Assembly: GCA_963682175.1 (NCBI GenBank)
Contig: OY821772.1
Coordinates: 17,476,743-17,540,742 of the forward strand
Direction of reading: 5' to 3'
From: Triglochin maritima
Taxonomy: Eukaryota; Streptophyta; Magnoliopsida; Alismatales; Juncaginaceae
Length of the DNA stretch: 64,000 nt
In this document: positions 10,498 to 21,800 of the stretch, piece after piece
Layout: the number at the start of each line of letters is the position of its first letter
Numbering within the stretch: position 1 is the stretch's first letter
Made by a program: the position numbers and the translations under genes
The notes under the pieces: model-generated
Told to the model about the DNA's origin: nothing
Seen by the model: only the letters and a program-made list of their open reading frames with translations
The model's database searches: none

Positions 10498-13045
10498 TCT
10501 TCCCTTACATTGCAACGATTGCTTGTGTGATTAATCGAACCACAACCTGTACAATGACCCGGACCTATCCTTCCTTCCATGACATCCATCGTCATCGGTA
10601 AACGTTTTGACCTTCTTCTTCCTTTCTTGACGAGTGTTCGATCAGGTATTATGTTGTCTGCCATATATTCAGGTCAATCCTCTTCCTTCCCGTACACATC
10701 GAAGTGACCCTCCCATGTGTGCACTAGAGAGTTGACACTGTAGTACGAATGTGTATATTCATTGGCATTGTAGTTACGTGTGGCACACACTGCCAAAACA
10801 TGACTGCAAGCAATACCTGTATTTTGTAGTCCCCGACACTTGCACTTCGGTCTGGTGCCGTCACGTAGAATCACCTTGTAACTACGATCCCTCCTAGCTC
10901 CAGTTCTGCTCACTCTTTCATGTTTGGATATGACCTCATATACTCCTGTATCGAAATCAGTTATTTTCACCTCATATTGACATGCAACTGCTGCAGATTT
11001 TTCCAACATTTGTGTAACCCTCTCCGAAAAGACGTGTCCTCTTTGTGCCAACACACGTGCATGTTGTCTTCTGTTGTTGAACCACTCCAACAGTTTATAG
11101 TATGTCGCCTCTACAATTGCACAAATGGGTAAACCACGAGCTTCTTTGAAAACATTGTTCAGACACTCCGCAGCTTTGCTTGTCATTATTCCCCATCTTT
11201 GGCCTCCGTCGTGACACAACGACCACCTACTAGGAACTTCCGGTTCATTCTCATTTGTTTCATCTTTTTTCCCTATCCCTTTTATGTATTGTAATGCATC
11301 TTTACTCCAATACTCAACTTGTTCCAAACTGGCTTTGAAATCCCACGGATTACTATGTCTGCATGCTGCTTTGAATGCGTCAACTGCATATTAATACTTA
11401 CAATTTTTTAGCAAGTTTTCGGCAAGATGCTGTGTGCATAAATGGTGAACTGCTTCATTTCCTTCCTCGTGCCAACCGTAACCGGGATTCCTAAAAATGT
11501 GTTCAATTGCAGCATGTCGATCAGATATGACACATATCTTCCTATCTCCAATCACCTCTCGTCGCAACCATCTCATAAACCATCCCCAATTGGATATATT
11601 TTCCTTCTCAACGAGCCCAAATGCAAGAGACAGTAATTGATTCTCAGCGTCATACCCAACAGCAACAAGTAACCTTCCTTCGTATCTACCTTTAAGAAAT
11701 GAGGCGTCTATGATGATAACAGGACGTAGATATTTGAATGCCTGAATACAAGGACCAAAAGCCCATGCTGCACATTTAAACTGACGGACACCAGCGCATG
11801 GTAAAGAGTCAGAATGAACTACAACTTTACTTCCAGGATTTGATTGTTTAATAACATTTAACAATTGAGGCAACAAAGCATATGAACCCGACCAACTTCC
11901 AAACATGTATGCAACAACAATCTCGCGGGCACGCCATAATTTATTGTACTTTGGATTAACACCTGGAAATATTTTTCTTACCAGACCAAACACCTGTTTA
12001 ATCGGGAACGAGACATTATTTTCGACATCTTCACGGATGATATCAGTCATCATCTTTGCAGTCAGCTGAGCATGATCAAATCGGGCATCTGTGGACCTGC
12101 ATATATGCTTATACGGACATTTTCTTATAGACCATGCATCACCCGAACCGGTCCGTGCAGCGTACAACATCCAGCTACAATTTTCATCTTTACATCTCAC
12201 CCTATATTTGGTTTTGCTGCTGTCTTGCACATTGATCTCCCGATTATTGTCAATATGCCATTTCGATATTGCGTTCTTTAGAACGTCTTTTGATGAGAAT
12301 GTTTGATTCTCAGCTAACGGACCTTCAACTATTACGCTGCTTTCTATAAATGATGTATCTGCAGGAACCCAACTAGAACAATCATGAAAGCTTTTAGCTG
12401 GGTGAACCGAACCCCTCCCTCTAAATGGGTTGTATTGGCTTAACTGACTCACGTTCAGACCAATATTTTCATCTTCCTCAATCTCATCAGCATCCTCATC
12501 CTCGTCACCTGATGATTCATTCTCTGTATCTATATTGTAATCTTCGTCATCATTTTCTTCTTCATCATCTGTTGGTATAGGCACGAAATCAGAAGTTCTA
12601 TTCGCAGGTCGACTGGTTTCTGCTATGGTGTTTGCATCACATGATTGTTGAGATATGAAACCTGCACCACTACTACTACCCGGTTGGTTACCTGTAAACA
12701 TCTCAGCCATCCACTCAATTTCCACAGGATTCAACAGTACATATAACTCCATCATTCCCATTTTGGAATAAGCTGTTTCATAGGCTATTCTGCAGGAATT
12801 CTCATCATATACAGACATCACATTAAAAAGAAGTAACCGGTTGGTGCAATATTGCAACGATATTGAATATTCATCGAGTACTGAGATTCTTCGACATTCA
12901 AACCTTGATATATCCAACTCTTAAGTTCTTCTAAGGTTACATTTTCGCTCGCTGAAAGCGTAAGTCTTGGACCTATCGTGTACTCTACACCGTAACTTGC
13001 ATTTTGAGCTATTTCACCGCCAAAGTGCACACTAACCGCAATCAT
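10494..13045 (-). pseudogene. MURA-type Mutator transposase, nearly complete with few lesions
   Basis: Reading down from ATG at 13045: a PB1-like N-terminus (MIAVSVHFGGEI), an acidic stretch near 12600-12450, then a MuDR DNA-binding-type region with RVRCKDENCSWMLY near 12200-12160. The MULE catalytic core follows: first Asp in VIIIDASFLKG (near 11710), second in CVISDRHAAIEH (near 11530), Glu in TSKAAECLNN (near 11165). A SWIM zinc finger (CKCRGLQNTGIACSH, near 10830-10790) and a CCHC knuckle (CTGCGSINHTSNRC, near 10550-10510) complete it. The DDE triad and both zinc motifs are kept. Lesions seen are a frameshift near 12830, TAA at 11391-11393 and TGA at 10674-10676 where a Trp codon would fit. 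The protein would have been about 850 residues. It would cut and paste its own element in the nucleus. Three point-scale defects suggest recent inactivation. Confidence 0.85.
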
Positions 13046-13098
13046 TATGTTAACTATAATGTAAAATTCTTTAATCAGTTTTATATTAAAAATTACTT

Positions 13099-13557
13099 CA
13101 ACATTTGATATTATTAACAATTATTAAAAATGTGAGATAAATAGAAATTAAGAATAAAAAAATTACCTCAAAATTCACCAGAAAAAACACACGGATCAGA
13201 AAAATTGATATCAACAAGCACAATTTGAAGACTGTGAATAGAGTAGAATTTCAATATTTGATATTATTACCAATTGTTAATAATGTGAGATAAATAGAAA
13301 TTAAGAAGAAGAAAAAATTACCTCAAAATTCACCAGGAAAAATACACGGATCAGAAAAATTGATATCACCAGACACAATTTGAAGACTGTGAAGAGAGTA
13401 GAATTTCAATATTTGATATTATTACCAATTATTAATAACTATAAATATAAGAATGAAAAAAAAAAATTACCTCAAATGTCACCAGGAAAGACACACGGAT
13501 CAGAAAAATTGATGTTACCGGGCACAATTTCACAACTGTGTGGAGAGTAGAAGTGGA
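13099..13557. repeat. Three tandem copies of a ~155-bp unit upstream of MURA
   Basis: Units start near 13099, 13251 and 13409. Each contains AATATTTGATATTATTA, a TTACCTCA block, ACACGGATCAGAAAAATTGAT and a CACAATTT..GAGTAGAA end. The first two are very similar and the third is more diverged and shorter in the middle. They sit just upstream of the MURA start, so they may be promoter or leader repeats. Read on the minus strand, TGAGGTAA in each could act as a splice donor. Confidence 0.8.
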
Positions 13558-13629
13558 AATGTGTGAGGAATTGAAAAAATAATTGTATTAAAAAAACACA
13601 CCAAATGCCTATTTATAAGAATTCACGCT

Positions 13630-13795
13630 CACGGATCGCAGCTGCGAACCGCAATCCGTGGGCACGGATCGCGGATTGCACCCGCGATCCGTCACCACGG
13701 ATTGCAGGTGCAACCCGCGATCCGTGAAGCACGGATCGCGGATCGCACCCGCGATCCGTGGTCGAGCGGATCGTGGGTTCGACCCGCGATCGTGG
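13630..13795. repeat. GC-rich hairpin array (CACGGATCGCGG / CCGCGATCCGTG)
   Basis: Four to five imperfect inverted-repeat units of about 31-38 bases. Each has CACGGATCGCGG on the left arm and CCGCGATCCGTG on the right, with a short purine/pyrimidine centre such as ATTGCACC. It stands in sharp base-composition contrast to the AT-rich flanks. It may be part of the terminal region of the Mutator-like element, or an independent foldback or satellite fragment. Confidence 0.8.
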
Positions 13796-15611
13796 TAGTT
13801 TTTAATTTTTTTTTATTAGTTTTCAAAATTTTAATTAAATTTTTATTATTTAAAAAAATTACGGATCATCACCCATATTTTAAAAGATTCTCGTAGAAGA
13901 CAGAGAAAACACCAGAAATCATGGGAAAAACCAGAAACTATCATATAAGGACAATAACCCGCAAATGGGGCAAAAACATTCCAACGATTCAAGCTCAGGG
14001 CTTTGGTTATTGTGGAAAACTCTACGACCCGGCCATACTGGTCCTTCTCCCTAGATTTTGGTTGTTCCTTTTAACATGCTAAAATACAAGAATCTCTTTA
14101 AAGCCTTTTCTGTACAAAGCAAAACATAAAAACAACTCTACGTAAAATACCCGAAGTGAAAAAACCCAACGGAAATGGCTTTAAATCCTGATGTTGGCGT
14201 TGATTCGATGGGGGCCCTTTCATTTGGTTGCTGCTGATAGTAGTTGCATGACTGGAGTGTGAGGTTTCTCAGGATGTGGGTTTTCATTGGTTTTAGAGGT
14301 CCGGAAAGGCATCAGACATTGGGTGTTCGATGGGTCAGTAGAGACAGTGGACATTCGAAACTTCGAAAGGACATTTGGTGGCTTACCTTCAGAGGTTTTT
14401 TGGTTTCTTTGTTGCGTGTAGAATGGCGGTGAAGGTTTGGGGACATTTCGGTGGAGTTTTTTTGGGTTCAAGGGTCTTTTTGGTGTTTTGTGACGGGTTT
14501 AGCAGGTGGTGTTTTGCCATCCGTATATCTCCCAAACAGCCGACCAGATTGTTCTGAAATTTGGAGACGTTGTTTGGGGAATTCTATTAATAGACTTTGG
14601 ATTTTGGTGGGGTTTGGATGTGGTTTTATTGGGGTTTTACTATGTAAAGTGGTTGCTTCCGTCATTTGAGCCGGATTGGTTTGTGTAATGGAAATTGTGA
14701 CCACTTGAGATGGTGATGGGTTATGCTACAGATTTTGACAGGGGTTTTGGACGGGTGGATATATAGGGATTAAGGCTGCATTTTAAGTTTTTAACTATGG
14801 TCAAAGGATGGTGTAATGGCAGCGTTTTAACATGGTTAAGTTGGTTGTAACTTGATTTGCAAGTGAAGTTTTGGAGGGGACTGATCAAGGTGACGTGCCG
14901 AAGGGTTTTTGGGGTTAATTTTGGTTCATGTTTGGTTAGGTTTGGTTAAGGTTAATGTTGGGTTTTAACCAAGGTTTAGGTAAGGATTGGTTGGAGGTTT
15001 GGTTATGGTAAATTTAACTTGCAAGTTAGGTATTGCCTGAGTGGAGGAAGTTAGAGTTTTGGTTAATTTTTTGTAGGATATAAATGCTTTACAAACATCA
15101 ATACTAGAGATTATGCCTTCGTTTTTGCTTTGCAAAAAAAAGGTTAGAGTTTTGGTTTGATTTTGGGTTTTATTGGTTGTTTAATGTTTAATCGGGTTTG
15201 GTGTTTATCATTACGGTTTAAGAAGAAGCTTTTTTGCTAATGAGCGTTTTGTCCATCACAAAACTTTTAGTGAAGCAATTAATCGAAGAAACCCGATCCA
15301 TTCCATAAACGGGGGTATCTACACAAACTCATTAAGTCTATCATTTTTTGTTGTTTTTAGATAATAATTTGCAGTACGGAACTAATATCTTAATTGTAGT
15401 TTTAGTTTTCGTACAAGAATATCTAGCTTTTTGGACGGTCGGCATATATATGCAGTCTCAATAGGACACCTATTGTGACGATATAGAAGCCATATGTCGT
15501 CGCCGATGTTATTGAGATTTCCTGGGAAGTTATTTACTATTGCAATGAGAGGTTGACCTATTGTGTCGGCTATGTCTCTTGCAATATGGAAATCACCAAA
15601 AATCTTTAAGC
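13796..15611. other. Non-coding stretch, nothing recognised
   Basis: AT-rich to 14000, then a G/T-rich stretch (14220-15080) with short overlapping open frames that match no family I know. Near 15110-15140 a phrase ending in GCAAAAAAAAGG resembles a short poly(A) tail, but no LINE or SINE body precedes it. Confidence 0.4.
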
Positions 15612-16100
15612 GCTAAGGGTTCTTTTGGATATATCGCTAAAACATGGAATTTCATTTCAAGTAGGGATTCGAAAATGTGTCATTCGCAAATACCATGTTT
15701 AGTTGGTTGTGGAATTTGTATATTCTGCATGGTATTTTGAAATATGACATTAATACAAAAAACTTGTTATTTGCAAATTACACTCTGAAAGATGGAATTT
15801 GTGAAATCAACATGCCTAAATTTAATATTGGTCATTCAAATCAATGCAAAATGCTAACAATTTATTCCAATTATAATTATATAGCGTTATTCGGTTTTAT
15901 GAGTTGAGCATTGTTTCCAAGCCCATATAATTTGGGGGGAATTCAATAATAACATACCATGTGAACTTTTTAATTGCTTTAATTTTAAAATGACATGTCA
16001 TTTTATACAAGATAAATGCAGATCCTATCATTTATAAGAATTGTATTTCTGAATTCTGTCATTTGAAATTGTTCAAAAAATTTCAAACAACCTATCCAAT
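15612..16100. repeat. AT-rich stretch, possible MITE relic
   Basis: The left side reads CTAAGGGTTCTTTTGGATA, similar to the TTTGGATA-type ends seen in many plant MITEs. The right side has CAAACAACCTATCCAATTT in the opposite sense. The inverted match is short and imperfect, and no target duplication is clear. Confidence 0.25.
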
Positions 16101-16107
16101 TTACACA

Positions 16108-16590
16108 CTAAAGGAATTCTTCCTTCCATGTAGACCTAGGTGCCGACTCGGGCCGGGTTGCCCATTGGCCTAAATGGGCTGGGCTGGGGCCCGACCTATT
16201 AGGTAGGACTTGGGCCCAGTTTTTTATTTGTTTTGGTATTTTAGATATTTTTATAGAATTTTGGAGGTATTTTGGGGTTTTAAAAGATTTTTGAGGGTAT
16301 TTAAAAAAATTAGACGCGTGTGGGGTCGGCAACGTACGGACCCGCCTGGGCCAGTGTGCTTAACAGGTCGGGCATGGACTCCCATGTCTACTCACATGAT
16401 CAAAGACAATGACTTCTGGGTCTACTGCGAGAGTAAAATGTTGTGAAAATCAATTCTGAGGTGACATTCCAAACGCACTCTAAAGGAATTCTTCCTTCCA
16501 TGATCAAAGACAACGACTTCTGGGTCTGCTGCGAGGGTAGTGTCACTGGAATCAATCCTTGGGTGGAATTCCGCCCACTATGTCCATGTA
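16108..16590. repeat. Tandem duplication flanking a small hAT insertion
   Basis: The phrase TAAAGGAATTCTTCCTTCCA followed by TGATCAAAGACAA(C/T)GACTTC occurs twice. In the first copy it is split by the element at 16131-16390. The second copy is uninterrupted from about 16480. Comparing the two copies defines the insertion cleanly. Confidence 0.75.
16131..16390. mobile_element. 260-bp hAT-like non-autonomous element
   Basis: Ends TAGACCTAGGTGCC and, inverted, TAGACATGGGAGTCC, followed inward by GGGCCGGGTT / GGGCCCGACC tracts common in plant hAT termini. It is flanked by CTTCCATG (16123-16130) and CTCACATG (16391-16398), an 8-bp duplication with two mismatches. The uninterrupted neighbouring duplicate shows the empty site. 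No transposase is present. Confidence 0.65.
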
Positions 16591-17064
16591 TATATGGGAC
16601 CATTTCCATGTTGCTGTAGGATTTCGTGTCCACATGTATGTATATATTTCTACATTTTTAATACAACATACAAGATCGATTTCATACTTTCAACAATTTT
16701 ATGTACATTACTTTGTGTTTATTCTAATATCATGCAATCCTACATATATTAAAATAAATCACAAAGATAGAATCATACCCAAAGGTTCTCTAAAACCTTT
16801 CGAAGATCCGGAGTCGCGGTGCCTGTTGAATCGCCCGCCGATTCGCCTCCAAGTGTTCACCAAACTCTAAACAAGATTAAAGAGAAATGAGCTAGCCAAT
16901 CAATCTTTAATTAGGCCTAGAATGTAGCTAATAACCGCTCTTTAAGCTCCTGAGATTTCTATCTCTAAAACATAAATTTATTAAGAGATTTTCGTGGTGA
17001 TTAAGGGAAAGATTAATGAGAGAAAGAATTTTTGCATTAACATAAACAAGTAGGATGATGGGTC

Positions 17065-17072
17065 CTTTTATA
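17065..17072 (-). promoter_or_regulatory. TATA box of the Angela 3' LTR
   Basis: TATAAAAG on the minus strand. The partner LTR keeps the same box at 24613-24620. Confidence 0.65.
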
Positions 17073-17248
17073 GGCTCCCAAAACATTCACATCAAGAACT
17101 ATTCTTTAGTCATGATCTCTTGCTTATTCTCTCCTAAAAGTAATCTCAAATTGCCATATAAGAATCCTCAAAAACTTATAATTAAATCTGGAATTAATCC
17201 AACCCATGATCTAATTATTCTCTTAATAATTCAGGCAAAAATTGCACT

Positions 17249-17560
17249 GTTCGGTTGACCGTGAGCTAGACGGTCGACTGAATATGCATGAGAATAATTC
17301 TCTGGAAAAATTCAGACGATCCGCGTCTTGCTCGGTCGACCGTTGACCCACCAAAATTTCTCCTGGCGAGCATTCATCGGACGACCGTGTCACCTCCGGT
17401 CTACCGAAAATATTCCAAGATATTTTCTCTCGGTTGACCGAACCAAATTGTTCAGGCACTCCAGACAATTTCGGCCAATCAATTGTGCTTACCCGTTCCC
17501 CGTTCAGTTGACCATTCCCAAGACACCTCGGTCGACCGAACCCTAAACGGTTCACCGTGT
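17249..17560 (-). promoter_or_regulatory. Palindrome cluster in the Angela U3
   Basis: Motifs near 17251, 17270, 17334, 17377, 17397, 17431, 17505, 17529 and 17548 are variants of (T/C)CGGT(C/T)GACCG(A/T). They lie about 180-490 bases upstream of the minus-strand TATA box. Role in transcription is inferred from position only. Confidence 0.6.
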
Positions 17561-18721
17561 TTGACCCCAATTTTGCCTTTGTCAAATGTTGGATTTCTTT
17601 CCAACAAAATTTGATCTTTTGGGGGTTTTTAGCAAATTCATATCTTATGTAATATATTATCCTATATAATGTTAAATTATTACACCCCATAATATACATA
17701 CCTCATATGAATTTATTATGATTATAATCATGTCAATTCTCATGACATTGATTTTATTCGTTCACCACATGTGTCCATTTTTCACATGAAACCCGACACA
17801 TCATAGAACTCAAAATCAAGATTCTTGTTTCCTAGTTATTTTGTGTGACCTATAGGAGGATCTAAGCCAAATTGGCAGCGATATTAAACACTTAATATCT
17901 CAAACTATAAGCGGTATCTAGCTACACATTATAGGCACCCAATTAACATAGATGTCTTTGTTCCACTCAAACTAAACACGATCCATTTAGTGATGTAAGT
18001 GCACCACTTGTGTCCGTCCCTTGCCTCATGATATTTAGAATATATACAAAGTAGAAACGTGTCACCTTTGTATTATATTCATTTTTTGATCTCTTTAAGC
18101 TAATTATAACTATGTAACTTAACTCAAGTTACATTGTGCACATTATAATTTTACTTTATCAAAGGGCCTACTAATATCATCACTCAATTAGAGAGGGGCA
18201 ACGTTAATCTTTTGACTAGCTATCTTTTCCAACACAAGTCATGTTCAACTAACTATTGCCTTTATCACTATACTCATTGATAGCTTTTGACAATAATAAA
18301 ATTAAACACTTCTTGAGTGAAAAGATATAAGTCTCATATCTTAGGATCCAAGACACAATACAACATTTATGACACGAAACACAATTCCATAATGTTTTAC
18401 TTGTTAGGTCTATTCAATATATAAAAGTAATCTTTTCCTCTTTTATATACTCGTGTCGTCAATTATTTGTAGAGCGACAACAATCGATGACCAACACGAC
18501 AATCTTATCTCGATGATTAATGTTCCATGTTAATTACCATGATTGTGAATAACTTTTGATTTATGTAAATCATCTTTTAGAGAGCTCTACGGTTAAGGAC
18601 CAAACGCCTCTTCCTTAACATTTCCAAAAGACGAATACCATAATCAAGGAACAAAAGCTTGCACATTCAATTCATAATAATTGACATATAAAAGTAAAAC
18701 TTTTAGAAGACATTCCTTTCA

Positions 18722-18734
18722 ATCTCCCACTTGT
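18722..18734 (-). other. Polypurine tract of the Angela-like element
   Basis: Element-strand sequence AAGTGGGAGATTG leads directly into the 3' LTR start, the standard plus-strand primer of Ty1/copia elements. Confidence 0.85.
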
Positions 18735-18826
18735 TATCAAAGTTTTCTTTCACATACATTCTCAATGTATAAAACATTACTGTGTATCATTACTCATTAA
18801 GCCAATCAACCCTCTCTAATCACTCA

Positions 18827-21800
18827 TTAAGTCAATCCACATGGTTCCTCAAACCCGTAGACTCGAAATGCATTTTGCCTTTTGGCTTGGTATGAGGGTT
18901 TGTTGAATGGATCAGCTATGTTGTTGTTTATGTCCACCCATAATAAATTTATTTTGCCTTCGTCGGTAGTTGAGTCAGCCATAGTGATTTGAGTCCAACT
19001 ACGCTAGATCATGACTCCACCTTCCAGAATGATGACATATCATTATTGCGACCTCCACTCATGAAACTTGCATCCGAATAGCCCTCGGCTATTAACTCCT
19101 TTTGTCCTCCATAAATAAGAAACTTATCTTTGGTCTGGTTAAGGTATCTCAGAATATTCTTGACCGCAGTCCAATGCACAGGACCTGCGTTTGATTGGTG
19201 ACGACTTGTCACAGTTAGAGCATACGAGACATCGGGTCTTGTGCAAGTCATCGCGTACATGATCGATCCTATTGACGAAGCGTAAGGGATATCTTTCATG
19301 TACTCCAAGTCTTTACGTGATTCAACACGTTGAGACTTCTTGAGTTGCACACCCATACTCATTGGCACATTGCCCTTTTTGGAGTTGTTCATGCTGAACA
19401 TTTCCAAGACCTTGTCAATGTATGTACGTTGACTTAGGCCAATGAGTCTACAAGATCTATCTCTATATATCTTGATTCCCAAGATGTATTGAGCCTCACC
19501 CAAATCTTTCATCGAAAATGCAGATTTCAATGAATTTCTCGTTTGCTCAAGAAAAGGTATATGATTTCCCATGAGGAGTATGTCATCGACATATAAGATC
19601 AAGGACAATATGTGGCTCCCACTAACCTTCTTGTATATACAAGGCTCTTCCTTACTTTGGATGAAGTGAATCTTTTTGACTTCTTTGTCAAAGCGCTTGT
19701 TCCAACTCCTTGATGCTTGCTTCAATCCATAAATGGATCTTAGAAGCTTGCATACTTTCTCGCTATTCTTTGGATCTTCAAAACCTTGAGGTTGTACCAT
19801 GTACACATCCTCCTCCAAGTTCCCATTAAAGAACACCATTTTGACATCCATTTACCATATCTCATAATCATGAAATGCGGCAATAACGAGGATAATCCGA
19901 ATAGACTTGAACATAGCAACTGGTGAAAAAGTTTCATCATAGTCAATTCCTTGAACTTGAGTGAAACCTTTTGCTACAAGCCTCGCTTTGTAGGTTGTCA
20001 AGTTCCCATCCATGTCCATCTTCCTCTTGAAAACCCATTTATTTTGAATGGCATTTTTCCCTTAAGGAAGGTCAACCAAGTTCCACACTTGATTATCATA
20101 CATGGATTCTATTTCGGATTCCATGGCTTTAAACCATAGTTTGGAGTCCTCTCTTTCCATTGCGTCTTGAAAGGTCGAGGGATCATCGGTATCTAGTGCC
20201 ATGATCTCATGAAGTCCCAAATACATATCGGGTTTCTTCCTTTCCCTTGTTGACCTTCTAAGTTCTTTTGGTTCTACGTGTACTTCTCAAACTTCTTCCA
20301 CAATTTCTTGCGGAATTGGTTCGTGTTCGATTCTCGAACGTACACTAGGTGGGGAAGATTGAGTTTCTCTCACAATTGCTTGCGAGAGTCTCTCACTCAC
20401 GCTCCCACTGACCAAAGGAACCTCGGTTGGGCCTTCATAATCTTGAATGTCACCATTCATATCATGATCTTGTAGAATATCTTCAGTCTCCTCAAGCACA
20501 ACACTACTCCCACTACTTTTTATTCTTTCCAGAAATTCCTTTTCTAGAAATACGGCATCCCTCTCTACAATCACTCTATTGGAGGTTATATGCCAAAAGT
20601 AGTATCCTCTTGTCTCACGAGGATAACCTATAAAGAAACACCTATCCGCTTTTGGTTGAAGTTTGGTCGACATCAATCTCTTGACATAGGCCTCACCACC
20701 CCAAATCTTGAGAAAATTGAGCTTCGGTGTTTTACCACTCCGTAGCTCATAAGGCATTTTCTCTACAGATTTGGATGAAACATTATTTAGTGTGTAAGCC
20801 GCAGCTTTTAGTGCATAACTCCAAAAGTAAAGTGGCAATTCAGCTTGACTCATCATTGATCGAAACATGTCGAGTAATGTCCTATTCCTCCTTTTGGATA
20901 CCCCATTCCACTGAGGTGTACCGGGAGGGATGAGTTGTGGTACAATACCACACACCTTTAGGAATGAGTCAAATTAGATACTCAAGTACTCACCTCCACG
21001 ATCCGTTCGTAGAGACTTGATTTTCTTGTTGAGTTGGTTCTCTACTAAATTCTTGAATTCCTTGAACTTGTCAAAGGACTCACTTTTGTTTCTCATTAGA
21101 TAAATATAGCCATAATGACTATAGTCATCCGTGAACGTAATGAAGTACTTGAAATTGTCTCTTGCACTAGTACTCATCGGACCACATACATCGGAATGTA
21201 TCAAATCCAAAAAGTCATTCACTCTCGGTCCTTTCTTCTTGAAAGGCCTCTTGGTCATTTTGCCCCTTAGGCAAGGTTCACACGTCTCCAATGATTTAAA
21301 ATCAAGTTGACCAAGAAGGTTAGCTTCTTGCAATTTCTTGATGTGTTTTTCATTTATGTGACCAAGACAATAGTGCCACAAGAGTGTATCATTCACGTGA
21401 GTAGTTTTAACCTTTTTGTTATTGTTGTTTAAGATTTGTTTATTATTTAATTCAAGCAAATAAAGATCACTCCTCACGAATGCATTTGCATAGAAACTAC
21501 CATTCTTCAATATAGACAAGCAAGAATTTGAAATATTTATATTAAAATTATCCATATCAAAACATGATACAGAAATAATATTCTTGCTAATCAAAGACAC
21601 ATAATAAACGTTCTTTAAACATAAATTTAAATCACTAGATAATTGAAGCTCCACAGAACCTTATGCAATCGCAACAACGCTCACACTATTTCTGACCTTC
21701 AAAATCATCCCGTTCTTCACGAGTTCCTTCCTATCCTTTAGTAGCTGCACATTAGAAATTATGTGAGTACAAGATCTAGTTTCAATTACCCAATCATGGA

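Larger units (their letters stand above)
7625..13800. mobile_element. Mutator-like element with convergent PMD and MURA genes (boundaries uncertain)
   Basis: A plant-mobile-domain gene on + (7791-10292) and a MURA transposase on - (13045-10494) face each other tail to tail, 201 bases apart. PMD genes are known passengers of plant Mutator-like elements. No convincing long terminal inverted repeats or 9-bp duplication were found: the left side abuts the possible solo LTR, and the right side ends in a GC-rich hairpin array (13630-13795). AT-rich stretches at 7632-7660 and 13815-13850 are roughly inverted copies of each other but too simple in sequence to rely on. Confidence 0.55.
16615..18721 (-). 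repeat. 3' LTR of the Angela-like element (2107 bp)
   Basis: On the element strand it begins TGAAAGGAATGT and ends CGAAATCCTACA. On the minus strand a TATAAAAG box lies at 17072-17065. Upstream of it at 17560-17249 are about nine palindromic or near-palindromic motifs of CGGTCGACCG / CGGTTGACCG type, so they occupy the U3 enhancer position. It is about 550 bp longer than its partner. Confidence 0.92.

Noticed and set aside
14220..14704. Cluster of overlapping short frames of 60-83 codons on both strands
   Set aside because: They come from G/T-rich low-complexity sequence, with no conserved motif and no consistent start or splice context.
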